The position numbers and the translations under genes are program-made. From Neobacillus nitrireducens (GTDB lineage Bacteria > Bacillota > Bacilli > Bacillales > Cytobacillaceae), in contig NZ_CP133262.1 in NCBI RefSeq assembly GCF_030915405.1, positions 186,001 through 250,000 of the forward strand: DNA of 64,000 nt. Direction: 5' to 3'. The notes under the pieces are model-generated. The model was not told the origin of the DNA and did not search any database. It saw nothing but the letters and a program-made list of their open reading frames with translations. This document shows, piece by piece, positions 26,690 through 35,206 of this stretch. The stretch's first letter is position 1; each line of letters begins with the position of its first letter.

Positions 26690-27080
26690 ATAAAAAGAGG
26701 AGAACCTACGTATCGATTTTGTGCAGAAATACACTTATGAATTGCTTCAGCTATCTGGGAAGGTTAGAAAAGTGAAATTAGGATTGTTTTTTACTTGTTT
26801 AATCCTCCACGGTAATGTAGAGGCAATTAAGCGATCGAGAAAAGAATTAAGGAAAGAATGGACAGAAGAAAAGGAAATCTATTAGGCAGCTACCGATTCG
26901 TATTGGAAAGTAAGACGGAGTACAGGATTTCATTTTCTCATAGAGGATAAGGAATTTGCTTTATGAACTAAAAAATAAAGAAAAGTATAAACGATAATAT
27001 GCCCCTCTCGGGATGAGAAGGGCTAGTCTACCTTTATAGGAATTATTTTATAGTTAATTGGTTACACTAAATATAAGAAC
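26690..27080. other. Gene-free or relic region after the YolD-like gene
   Basis: A 54-codon open frame from a GTG at about 26720 (VQKYTYELLQLSGKVRKVKL, then on to EEKEIY) may be a relic; I do not recognise it and the ribosome site is distant. A short GCCCCTCTC...GAGAAGGGC hairpin lies at 27001-27023. Nothing else is supported. Confidence 0.35.
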
Positions 27081-27085
27081 TGTAA

Positions 27086-27104
27086 TGTCATACAATGTAT
27101 GACA
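27086..27104. promoter_or_regulatory. Perfect palindromic operator
   Basis: TGTCATACAATGTATGACA is a 9-bp perfect inverted repeat around one A. It lies just upstream of a consensus -35 box. Only the binding protein is unknown; a TetR/MerR-like dimer could fit. Confidence 0.55.
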
Positions 27105-27111
27105 ATGTTCA

Positions 27112-27140
27112 TTGACATTTGTACTTTCTTACAATATATT
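27112..27140 (+). promoter_or_regulatory. Strong sigma-A-type promoter
   Basis: TTGACA at 27112-27117, a 17-bp spacer, then TATATT at 27135-27140. It directs transcription into a non-coding stretch with two terminator-like hairpins. Confidence 0.7.
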
Positions 27141-27146
27141 TAAAAT

Positions 27147-27250
27147 AGCTCATCTACCATGTTGTAGAAGGAGACAGCTGGACTTCGCACAGCGATAACC
27201 GGCTTTTTAAATAACATTTAGGGTACTGTTGTAACAACAGTGCTTTTTTT
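27147..27250 (+). ncRNA. Candidate small RNA
   Basis: It begins just after the strong promoter and ends with a Rho-independent hairpin (ACTGTTG / CAACAGT then TGCTTTTTTT, T-run 27244-27250). An earlier hairpin AGCTGG / CCGGCT followed by TTTTAA (27172-27207) could end or attenuate it after about 60 nt. No start codon follows the GAAGGAGA at 27167. It overlaps the 3' end of the convergent gene (27218-27865), so it may act as antisense to that mRNA. Confidence 0.55.
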
Positions 27251-27865
27251 AAATTTTGCATAGTTTTTATCATATTGTTCTTTGTTATGTTTTAAAAAGA
27301 TTGGGAATGCAGTTATGAAATCATATTTTACTAAGGTTTTATTACGCCAATCCTCCTTAAAAATAATTAGAAAGTCATCCATTCCACATTCATAACGTAT
27401 ATAATGTTTTCTTATCTTATTCTTCTTTGAATCTGTTTCGTTTTGAGACCAAGCTCGAATACGTTCATCTTTTTGATTAGCAAGTTCTATTACTTCTGGA
27501 ACCCAATGTATACGGGCTAATCTATACAAACATTCCCCTCTATTTATTACTTGAAACTCATCCAAAGCCTGATTGCATTGGCATTTATTATGACAAAGTT
27601 CATAACTTATATCATTATTGCAAGGGAACATGGTATGGGTATCTTTTTCTATAATAGAACAAGCATGCATAAATCTTTCTGGATAACTAAACGAACGTCC
27701 CTTATATTTTGTACTAATATTAAAAAAAATAAATTTCCCATTTAGGTAGGGTCGTCCTTCTTTTTTTATGAATATTTCATTAAATTCGTAAAATATATTA
27801 TTAATCTTTTCCAATATGCTAGCACCATGAAGTTGTCTAGGTGGGGATAGTTTACTTAATTTCAT
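27218..27865 (-). CDS. Unknown protein paired with DUF3800
   Basis: 215 aa from an ATG with a GGGGGATC ribosome site; a longer frame reaches 27901 but lacks one. It contains a Cys cluster FPCNNDISYELCHNKCQCNQ (about residues 80-100) that may bind metal, and an RIHWVPEVI...IRAWSQNETDSKKNKIRKHYIRYECGMDDFLIIF stretch (quoted in part) that I cannot place. It overlaps the DUF3800 gene by 14 bp. Its last codons lie inside the terminator hairpin of the opposite-strand small RNA. Function unknown. Confidence 0.65.
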   Translation of the reverse strand: MKLSKLSPPRQLHGASILEKINNIFYEFNEIFIKKEGRPYLNGKFIFFNISTKYKGRSFSYPERFMHACSIIEKDTHTMFPCNNDISYELCHNKCQCNQALDEFQVINRGECLYRLARIHWVPEVIELANQKDERIRAWSQNETDSKKNKIRKHYIRYECGMDDFLIIFKEDWRNKTLVKYDFITAFPIFLKHNKEQYDKNYAKFKKSTVVTTVP

Positions 27866-28622
27866 AATGATCCCCCTTTTGTGGACGCCAAACAAAAACA
27901 TTAAATTTTGTTTTATTTAAAGGTGTAGTATCATGTAAAATTATCTTATGCTTTAATAAGCAATATTCTATAAGTGCTTGCTTTCCTTTACTTGATTTAT
28001 CGGAAAAATATAAACCTCTATGATAATAGGTCGCCATACCAATTAATAGGTCAGCCAATTGTAACAACTCAGATTCCCTTGAATTTATTTGATTAATATC
28101 TTTTAAAAAGATCTCATTCGATAATCCTGGTAGATTATCTTTTTTTATACCCTTAATTAATACATCTTTTAGTTTTTTTACCTTTGGACCGCCTTTAGTG
28201 TCTTTAATATCAATAAAGACTCTAAAATCCGAATTTTTGACACCTGTTGGATAAAAGCCGTTTTTTATAATAGGTAATAAAAGGTGATAATACATCTTAT
28301 AATACCATTCATCATAATTGCCATTATTATATTTCACATGGTCAAGTTCTTTTTTACCTGGAGCTATAGTACAACGGAAGGTTAAATCTTGATTATTAAA
28401 AAAGTAATCAACTAATTCTTTATAGAATTTAAGTTTGCTTAGCGATACTTTTGTCCACTTTACTTCTGCCCAGCTACTAATACCATGTTTTTCTTTTATT
28501 TTTCGAATTTCATTATAAATTTCTATTTTTTTACTTTCATTACATTTTATAGCACCTAAAACCATTACATCACTATCATCGTTTGGAAGATGGCAACTTT
28601 CGTCACAATATAAATTGTACAT
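27852..28622 (-). CDS. DUF3800 domain protein (RNase H-like fold)
   Basis: 256 aa after AAAGGAG. It opens with the family signature YNLYCDESCHLP and continues MVLGAIKC...WAEVKWTKVSLSKLKFYKELVDYFF, FRCTIAPGKK, FRVFIDIKDTKG, and ends with SRESELLQLADLLIGM, the QxADLL signature of DUF3800. The Asp/Glu residues at the first strand and D in QLADLL are typical of the putative nuclease site. DUF3800 genes are common in phages and defence islands. It is the first gene of a two-gene operon. Confidence 0.85.
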   Translation of the reverse strand: MYNLYCDESCHLPNDDSDVMVLGAIKCNESKKIEIYNEIRKIKEKHGISSWAEVKWTKVSLSKLKFYKELVDYFFNNQDLTFRCTIAPGKKELDHVKYNNGNYDEWYYKMYYHLLLPIIKNGFYPTGVKNSDFRVFIDIKDTKGGPKVKKLKDVLIKGIKKDNLPGLSNEIFLKDINQINSRESELLQLADLLIGMATYYHRGLYFSDKSSKGKQALIEYCLLKHKIILHDTTPLNKTKFNVFVWRPQKGDHYEIK

Positions 28623-28884
28623 AGTTTCACTCCTTTCCTTATACCATGTACTATGTTATTGATATATAAATTGTTTAATATTATTAATAAAACTCATTAT
28701 AGCATTTCTTTATACAGCAAACTTTCATTTTCGACAAAACAATTTACAAAAAAAACTAGTTTTATTAAAAATGTTTAGTTTTATTTTCACCCTATATCAT
28801 CATAGTGTGAATTTCCATAAATGACAATTAGTTACCAATGAATTTAGTATTAAGAAATCGTACAATTATCATGAGGTAGTTTAT

Positions 28885-29664
28885 GTGTTTGTTTCACCAA
28901 TGCTTTTACAAAAGTTAGAGCAACCATTTGATGATTATTCATATATTACGGAATTAAAGCTAGATGGAATAAGGTTGATACTTTCAAAGATTGATAACAA
29001 GGTGCAACTGTATACCCGTCATAACAATGAAGTTACTGCTAAGTTCCCGGAACTATTAACACTAGATATTCCGAACGGTACAGTACTAGATGGAGAGATT
29101 ATTTTTACAGATCAAACCGGAAAACCTGATTTTGAGGCTATGATGAGCCGATTCATGTCTAAAAGAAACATTCTAGAAGATGGTACTTTAAGTTACGTTG
29201 TATTCGATATTATTAAATACAAAGGTGAGTCTATTACTAGGCTGTCATTAATAGAAAGAAAGCAGCTCTTTGATGAAGTAATACCCACGGATACAGGCTT
29301 ATTAACAAAAGTTAAATATCTAGAGGGTCATGGTACTGCATACTTCGATTTGGTCCAGCAGCAAGGTTTAGAAGGAATAGTGTTAAAGCGTAAAGACTCA
29401 CGCTATGAGGTAGGGAAACGTAGCCAGTCGTGGCTTAAGGTCATTAACTACCAGTTTAGTGATGTGATGATTACGGGGCTTAGAAAAGGCGAATTTAGGC
29501 TGTTGCTTAGCTTTCTAGATGGCAAATCAGCTGGGGTAATGGAGTTCATGCCACCTGGAGAAAAAAAGAACCTATACAAGGAGCAGCAAGTTGTTTCAGA
29601 GAATAATAAATTTATCTTTATTGAGCCTATTAAATGTCGAGTGAAGTATAGAAATCTAACATAA
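28885..29664 (+). CDS. ATP-dependent DNA ligase, catalytic domain
   Basis: 259 aa from GTG (GAGGTAG in front). The adenylation motif reads ELKLDGIRL (Lys near residue 25), then GTVLDGEIIF (motif III), LEGIVLKRKDSRY (motif IV) and QSWLKVINY (motif V). About 65 residues beyond motif V may be a short OB domain. The length is at the small end for the family and suits phage- or repair-type ligases that seal nicks with ATP. It stands alone with a terminator after it. Decayed copies of the gene or its tail occur at 5150-5510 and 15370-15520. Confidence 0.88.
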   Translation: MFVSPMLLQKLEQPFDDYSYITELKLDGIRLILSKIDNKVQLYTRHNNEVTAKFPELLTLDIPNGTVLDGEIIFTDQTGKPDFEAMMSRFMSKRNILEDGTLSYVVFDIIKYKGESITRLSLIERKQLFDEVIPTDTGLLTKVKYLEGHGTAYFDLVQQQGLEGIVLKRKDSRYEVGKRSQSWLKVINYQFSDVMITGLRKGEFRLLLSFLDGKSAGVMEFMPPGEKKNLYKEQQVVSENNKFIFIEPIKCRVKYRNLT

Positions 29665-29723
29665 ACGGGGTTACTCAGGCTACCGTCATTTGTGGAATGG
29701 AATTAAGTAAAAAGAATTAATTT

Positions 29724-29757
29724 TAAGGATGGGATCACTATGGTTCCATCCTTTTAT
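29724..29757 (+). terminator. Rho-independent terminator of the ligase gene
   Basis: AAGGATGGGATC / GGTTCCATCCTTTTAT stem with loop ACTAT. A mutated version is recognisable at about 15437-15470. Confidence 0.7.
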
Positions 29758-29982
29758 TATATATTAGGGGGTGGGAAGGATTGTAACTTAAACTAAAATA
29801 ACAGTTTAATTAAAAAAAGGAATTATTGGAGGAAAATAGAATTATTTATAAGTCTAATTAGTTTTAAAGTGGGAGGAAAGGTGAGCGTAAGAAGGTTTTA
29901 TAATTGTACATGGTTATTAGATCTACTTTTGGTTTATTAGTGTATTTACAAATTCAAAATCAATGAAGAGGGATAATTTAAA

Positions 29983-30882
29983 ATGAGCGATTATTACAAA
30001 CAAAGAATTAAAAAGAATTCGGAAGATACCAGGGTCACCTTAGAAAAATATAAAAAATTAGAAAATCTCATTAATATGCAAAAGATGAAAACACCGAATG
30101 ATATTCGTTATAGTATTTCTGTTGCGGTTCTTGATAAGGTTACTAAATTAACTAAAGAAATATTAGACGACGAAAAAAAGATGATGATAATGTTGGGTAA
30201 CCTTAGATATATTTTTGAAACATTAGTTGTCAGCAGATTATTATTAGAAGAAAAAGATTACGCTTTTAAGGTTTATTTTTCAATTCAAACTACACAAATT
30301 AATAAATTAGATAAAATTGTTACAAGAATCGAAAAGGAAATTCAATTATTAAATAATTTAATAATGGAAGAAGAACAGTACTCAAATGATCCTGATAATA
30401 TGTTGACCAATATCGAAAAATTGGATAAAAAATTAAAAAAAGAAATCACTATATTTATGGAAGATGTAGAAAATCACGGATATTCATTTCATAAACATCT
30501 TGTTGAAACACAAATCTTATCCACCTATAAAAACAAATTGGATGAATATAAAAGTAAAAACTTAAAAAGAGCAAAAGATTTGGCGAATTCCCAATCTTTT
30601 AATAAATTCTTTCAAACTAATGGACAAAGTTCTAAAGTATTTAAGTTATTAGCAGACGGGAGAAGTTGGAAAGCAAAGGCTGATAAGGTAGGTTTAACTG
30701 ATGAATATGAGATAGTGTACGAAATGACAAGTTCGCTAATGCACTTTAACTCATATTCACTATTCACATCTGACCAACTAGATGAAGGAGAAGTTTTTTT
30801 AATTTATAGAATGCTAAATCAGTACTTAGATCATATATATTATAATTTAGTGAAATTTTGTGATTTTATATTGATTGATTAG
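29983..30882 (+). CDS. Coiled-coil protein, DUF5677/HEPN-like (tentative)
   Basis: 299 aa, all helical, with AGAGGGAT in front. An N-terminal coiled coil (about 1-60) precedes LRYIFETLVVSRLLLEEKDYAF, a long helical middle, and a C-terminal EYEIVYEMTSSLMHFNSYSLF. The last motif resembles the YxxLSxxxH element of DUF5677-type proteins, some of which are HEPN-related. Family is uncertain. It stands alone and has a terminator at 30929. Confidence 0.5.
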   Translation: MSDYYKQRIKKNSEDTRVTLEKYKKLENLINMQKMKTPNDIRYSISVAVLDKVTKLTKEILDDEKKMMIMLGNLRYIFETLVVSRLLLEEKDYAFKVYFSIQTTQINKLDKIVTRIEKEIQLLNNLIMEEEQYSNDPDNMLTNIEKLDKKLKKEITIFMEDVENHGYSFHKHLVETQILSTYKNKLDEYKSKNLKRAKDLANSQSFNKFFQTNGQSSKVFKLLADGRSWKAKADKVGLTDEYEIVYEMTSSLMHFNSYSLFTSDQLDEGEVFLIYRMLNQYLDHIYYNLVKFCDFILID

Positions 30883-30928
30883 AAAATCATATAGGGTGAA
30901 AAATTATATGAATACATAAAGAGACATA

Positions 30929-30957
30929 AAGAGCTTGAGTAATTTCAAGCTCTTTTA
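30929..30957 (+). terminator. Bidirectional Rho-independent terminator
   Basis: AAAGAGCTTGA / TCAAGCTCTTTT stem with a short GTAATT loop, located between the helical protein gene and the serine recombinase pseudogene. Confidence 0.85.
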
Positions 30958-31007
30958 CGTAATTTCTTTTAATAACTGAAGAGATGTTACAATTGAGTTC
31001 CTTTAAC

Positions 31008-31573
31008 TTAAGCCTTTCTCTTTTGCTTTAGAGTAAATAGTACTTCTAGGAACTCAAGTCGTTTTTGAAATATCGTTGACGCTTAATCCATTTGATTCCC
31101 TTTCATAATAAAGCTTTAAAGCCTTCTTAATGTCCTTCTCTGGCTTTCCAATACGACCCATATGCTTTCCTTGAGCTTTTGCCCGTTCACGCCCTTCTGC
31201 TGTTCTATCAGCGATTAAGCCCCGTTCAAATTCAGCAATAGCACCCAGCATTGTAAACATGAGCTTTCCAGCTGGTGTCGAGAAATCAATCTGTTCTTTA
31301 ATAAACACTAGGGATACTCCCCGGCTTTGCAGCACTTTTGCGATTTTATGTAAATCGAATGTACTCCTCGCCAATCTATCCAGCTTATAAACACCCAGCT
31401 TGTCGCCTTCTCTTAAATAGTCCAAAGCTTTGGCAAGTTCCTCACGATCGCTTTTAGCTCCACTTTGCTTTTCCATAAAGATTCTTTCACAGCCATATTC
31501 CTTTAATTTTGTCGATTTGTATTTCTAATTCCTGGTCTCTAGTAGATACCCTTGCATAACCAATGATTGCCAT
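31008..31573 (-). pseudogene. Serine recombinase/resolvase, broken twice
   Basis: The N-terminus AIIGYARVSTRDQELEIQ has the catalytic serine (RVS). A one-base A insertion near 31515 then shifts the frame. The rest (31054-31476) carries the resolvase core YKLDRLARSTFDLHKI, ISFSTPAGKL-like and ERGLIADRTAEGRERAKAQG, and an HTH end NDISKTT, then TGA, then VPRSTIYSKAKEKGLS, so a second stop interrupts the HTH. Both lesions are single-base changes. It belonged to a Tn3/plasmid-type resolvase or invertase. The inverted repeat upstream is its probable recombination site. Confidence 0.88.
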
Positions 31574-31591
31574 AGTTGTTAATCCTCTCTT

Positions 31592-31648
31592 ATTGTCTAA
31601 AAGTCTTATATCTTTTGTATTTTTATTTCAAACTAACTTTTAGACAAT
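31592..31648. repeat. Probable res-type recombination site
   Basis: Perfect 13-bp inverted repeats ATTGTCTAAAAGT and ACTTTTAGACAAT are 31 bp apart, directly in front of the resolvase pseudogene. Resolvases bind imperfect 12-bp inverted repeats at res, so this is the likely target. Confidence 0.6.
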
Positions 31649-31833
31649 ATCAATAGCAATAATAGCAGCAATTTAAGATGTTATTTTCTTTGTACAAAAC
31701 TTATAACTTCTAGAATTAAGAATAATATCCTTTTACTAAAAAAGTATTTAGAATATATATCTAATAATAGTACTAGTTCTTACAACATAGGTATAATTTC
31801 TTTATATATCGGATTGGGAAGTGAGGTTATATT

Positions 31834-32214
31834 ATGTACTTGTTACATGAATTTTCATTAAGTTATGATGACAATATTGAAGAACACCCCATTTGTATGA
31901 GGGAGAAAAATGGTGAAATTAAGCACATGGGAATTTTATTAAAAAGACGGATTAGCCAGGGAGATTATGAAGGTACTGAATACTACCATTATGTTGATTT
32001 TTATGGGAAAAGCCCAATTAATTTTAATTCATTAGATTACAAGGAATTAAGGAAACAAGTTAATTTTGACGATGGACTAAAAATGATTGCTGACTTTGGA
32101 TTTAGTTATAGTGATGTAAGTTTTCAACCTGGGTTAGGTTCTAAAAAAGATTTGAGAAAAAAAGACAGTGTTACTATCCTACCAGTGTCAGAAAGGAATC
32201 GGTATGATTTATAG
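31834..32214 (+). CDS. Hypothetical protein
   Basis: 126 aa, GTGAGG in front. N-terminal part LLHEFSLSYDDNIEEHPICMREKNGEIKHMGILL, then YYHYVDFYGKSPINFNSLDYKELRK. It resembles no family I know. A weak hairpin terminator (GACCATCTT-type, 32251-32272) follows, so it is probably monocistronic upstream of hsdM. Confidence 0.5.
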   Translation: MYLLHEFSLSYDDNIEEHPICMREKNGEIKHMGILLKRRISQGDYEGTEYYHYVDFYGKSPINFNSLDYKELRKQVNFDDGLKMIADFGFSYSDVSFQPGLGSKKDLRKKDSVTILPVSERNRYDL

Positions 32215-32412
32215 GTAGCCTATTATTCATTCAAGAATAATGTAAAAATGATCATCTTTAAGATGGTCTTTTTTATTTGTTTGATAATTATTTTAGTATT
32301 TCAAAATTACTTTTTAGGGTTAAAATAATAACGATAGTACATCAGTTTCTTTCTTTGGTATAGTTAAGATGGACTAATTTACATATTACTGTATAGAAAA
32401 AGGGGATTACAT

Positions 32413-33894
32413 ATGTCTCAATTAACACTACAGAAGCTTGAATCTCACCTATGGGAATCAGCGAACATTTTAAGAGGGTCAATTGACTCTTCAGACTATA
32501 AAAATTATATATTTGGTTTATTATTTTTAAAACGCTTGAATGACGTATTTGTTGAAACTGCCACACGGATTGAAGAGGAGGAAGGGGATGATTACGGCTG
32601 GTACGATCACGATGAACACCAATTCTTCGTCCCAGAACGTGCTAGATGGAATCATATCCAGGCTCAAACACAAGACATTGGGAATAGCATTAATAAAGCC
32701 TTTGAAGCTCTAGAAGAAGATAACGCTTCGCTTCAAGGGGTATTAGCAACTATTGACTTCAATGATAAGGAAAAGCTACCAGACCGTTTATTAATGCAGC
32801 TAATTAATCATTTTTCTGCCATTGATTTAAGTAACGCTAATTTATCTGAACCAGATATGCTAGGCCGATCCTATGAGTACCTAATCAAGCAATTTGCAGA
32901 TGACGCAGGGAAAAAGGGTGGGGAGTTTTACACTCCAAGTAAAGTGGTTGAATTGATTGTTAAGCTGATTAACCCAGAAGAGGGTATGCGTATTTGCGAT
33001 CCAACTGTCGGTTCGGGTGGTATGTTAATTCAATCAATTGATTATATAAAATCAAAAGGTGGAAACCCACGCAACTTAACTCTGCATGGTCAAGAACGGA
33101 ACTTAAATACATGGGCTATTTGTAAAATGAATTTGCTGTTACATGGGTTAAGTGACCATCGAATCGAAAAGGGGGATACGATTCGAGAACCAAAGCTGCT
33201 AGAAGAAGGAGAACTAATCCTCTATGATCGTGTGATTGCAAATCCACCGTTCAGTCTAAGTAATTGGGGTAGAGAAGAAGCTGAAAGTGATGAGTACGGA
33301 CGTTTCCGTTTTGGTATACCACAAAAAGATAAAGGTGACTTAGCTTTTATTCAGCACATGGTTGCAATATTAAATCATGAGGGTAGAGCTGGTGTAGTAA
33401 TGCCACATGGAGTTTTATTCCGTGGTGGAGCAGAAGGGACCATTCGACAAGGTTTGCTTGAAGAGGATTTAATTGAAGCAGTTATTGGTTTACCGTCAAA
33501 CCTTTTTTATGGTACTGGGATACCAGCGTGTATATTATTACTTAATCGGAATAAACAGGAAAGTAAAAAAGGCAAAGTGTTTTTCCTAAATGCTGCAGAG
33601 GACTATCAAGAAGGAAAAAATCAAAATACTCTACGTGACCAAGACATTGAAAAAATAGTTTCAGCTTACGATGAATGGAAGGAAGTTGAGAAGTATTGCC
33701 GTCCTGTCAGTTTAGATGAAATTAAAGAAAATGACTATAACTTAAACATTGCCCGTTATATTGATACAGCAGAAGAAGAAGAATTAATTGATGTAGAAGA
33801 AGCTCTGGTAAAACTTCGTGTTTTAGAAAAAGAACGTAGTCACATTGAAGTAAAGATGTACGGTTACTTGAAGGAGCTTGGGTATGGTGAATAA
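32413..33894 (+). CDS. hsdM: Type I restriction-modification methyltransferase subunit
   Basis: 493 aa. An N-terminal HsdM helical domain (LESHLWESANILRGSIDSSDYKNYIFGLLFLKRL, in part) is followed by a GGEFYTP motif, SAM-binding DPTVGSGGML and catalytic NPPFSLSNWG, so it is an N6-adenine methylase with intact motifs. It opens hsdM-hsdS-hsdR. The specificity gene starts 7 bp before its end region, in a coupled arrangement. Methylates host DNA in the target set by HsdS. Confidence 0.96.
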   Translation: MSQLTLQKLESHLWESANILRGSIDSSDYKNYIFGLLFLKRLNDVFVETATRIEEEEGDDYGWYDHDEHQFFVPERARWNHIQAQTQDIGNSINKAFEALEEDNASLQGVLATIDFNDKEKLPDRLLMQLINHFSAIDLSNANLSEPDMLGRSYEYLIKQFADDAGKKGGEFYTPSKVVELIVKLINPEEGMRICDPTVGSGGMLIQSIDYIKSKGGNPRNLTLHGQERNLNTWAICKMNLLLHGLSDHRIEKGDTIREPKLLEEGELILYDRVIANPPFSLSNWGREEAESDEYGRFRFGIPQKDKGDLAFIQHMVAILNHEGRAGVVMPHGVLFRGGAEGTIRQGLLEEDLIEAVIGLPSNLFYGTGIPACILLLNRNKQESKKGKVFFLNAAEDYQEGKNQNTLRDQDIEKIVSAYDEWKEVEKYCRPVSLDEIKENDYNLNIARYIDTAEEEELIDVEEALVKLRVLEKERSHIEVKMYGYLKELGYGE

Positions 33895-35206
33895 GAAAAT
33901 AGAATCACAGAAATATGCCCTTCCAACTAACTGGAGCTTATGTTCGATTGATGAAGTAGCTTATGTTAATCCCGAAACATTATCGCCAAGTAAAACTGCC
34001 AATAATTACAGGTTTGAATATATTGATATTGCTTCAATTGCGAAGACTGGAAAAATCAAAGATACAAAAATTGTAGAGTTTTCTAAAGCACCTAGTAGGG
34101 CTAGAAGAGTTGTTATTAAAGGAGACACCATAGTTTCAACTGTTAGACCTTATTTAAAGGGTTTTGCTTTCATTAAATATGAAAGTGATTTACCTCAGAT
34201 CTGCTCCACCGGATTTGCTGTATTAAGGGTAAAAAAAGACATTGATCCGGATTTTATATATCAATCAATTCTTGACGATAAGTTTGTTTCGTATTTAGAG
34301 ACAAAAATGACAGGTTCAAATTATCCAGCAGTTAAGGCTGGGGATATAAAGGAGTATAAACTTGGCATTCCCAATTTCAGTGAACAGAAGAAAATTGCTG
34401 AAATTCTTAATACTGTTGATTCTGTAATTGAAAGTACAGAAGAAATTATCGAACAAACTAAAAAAGTAAAAAAAGGGTTAATGCAGCAACTATTAATAAA
34501 AGGAATAGGACATTCCAAGTTTAAGAATACGGTGATTGGTCAGATTCCAGAAGAGTGGGAAGTAAAAGATTTAGATAGTTTATTTGAATTTTTCGGTGGA
34601 ATGCCTTTTTCCCGTTCTTCACTTGGTGATGAAGGGGCTTATTATCTTCACTATGGCGATATACATAAAATGGATAAAATTATTTTCGACACAAGAGTAG
34701 ATTCTTGTTGGCTTCCAAGGATTAATATTAAAGAGGGAAGTATTAGAGAAGATAGTTTATTACAAACAGGCGATATTGTTTTTGCAGATGCTTCAGAAGA
34801 CACTGAAGGTATTGCGAAAAGTGTAGTGGTAATAAATGATAAAAATAAACCTTTTATTTCGGGGCTTCATACGATTATTGCAAAAGAAAAGTTACCATTA
34901 TTGGATATTAAATACAAGCAATATTGTTTTGCTAATTCTGAAATAAAGAAACAGTTTTTAAAAATTGCAACGGGTGCAACAGTTTATGGTATATCTAAGT
35001 CGAATATAAAAAGCATAAAAATTCCAGTTCCACCGATAGAGGAGCAAAAAAAGATTGGAGATATTCTTCAGTCTTTTGACGAAAAAATTCAGCATGAACA
35101 AAAGAAATTAATACCATTAACGAACCTCAAGAATGGTCTTATGCAAGTTCTTTTAACAGGTAAAGTTCGAGTGAAGGTCGATGAAAAAGTGGTGTCACAC
35201 TCATGA
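33884..35206 (+). CDS. hsdS: Type I restriction specificity subunit
   Basis: 440 aa from the ATG at 33884, 7 bp after AAGGAG; an in-frame TTG at 33878 is too close. Two target-recognition domains: the first (about 1-185) includes STVRPYLKGFAFI and ICSTGFAVL, and is joined by the conserved helical spacer EQKKIAEILNTVDSVIE...; the second (about 220-415) ends IPPVEEQKKIGDILQSFDEKI-like. It overlaps hsdM by 11 bp and hsdR by 4 bp (ATGA). The DNA target cannot be deduced by eye. Confidence 0.95.
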   Translation: MVNKKIESQKYALPTNWSLCSIDEVAYVNPETLSPSKTANNYRFEYIDIASIAKTGKIKDTKIVEFSKAPSRARRVVIKGDTIVSTVRPYLKGFAFIKYESDLPQICSTGFAVLRVKKDIDPDFIYQSILDDKFVSYLETKMTGSNYPAVKAGDIKEYKLGIPNFSEQKKIAEILNTVDSVIESTEEIIEQTKKVKKGLMQQLLIKGIGHSKFKNTVIGQIPEEWEVKDLDSLFEFFGGMPFSRSSLGDEGAYYLHYGDIHKMDKIIFDTRVDSCWLPRINIKEGSIREDSLLQTGDIVFADASEDTEGIAKSVVVINDKNKPFISGLHTIIAKEKLPLLDIKYKQYCFANSEIKKQFLKIATGATVYGISKSNIKSIKIPVPPIEEQKKIGDILQSFDEKIQHEQKKLIPLTNLKNGLMQVLLTGKVRVKVDEKVVSHS

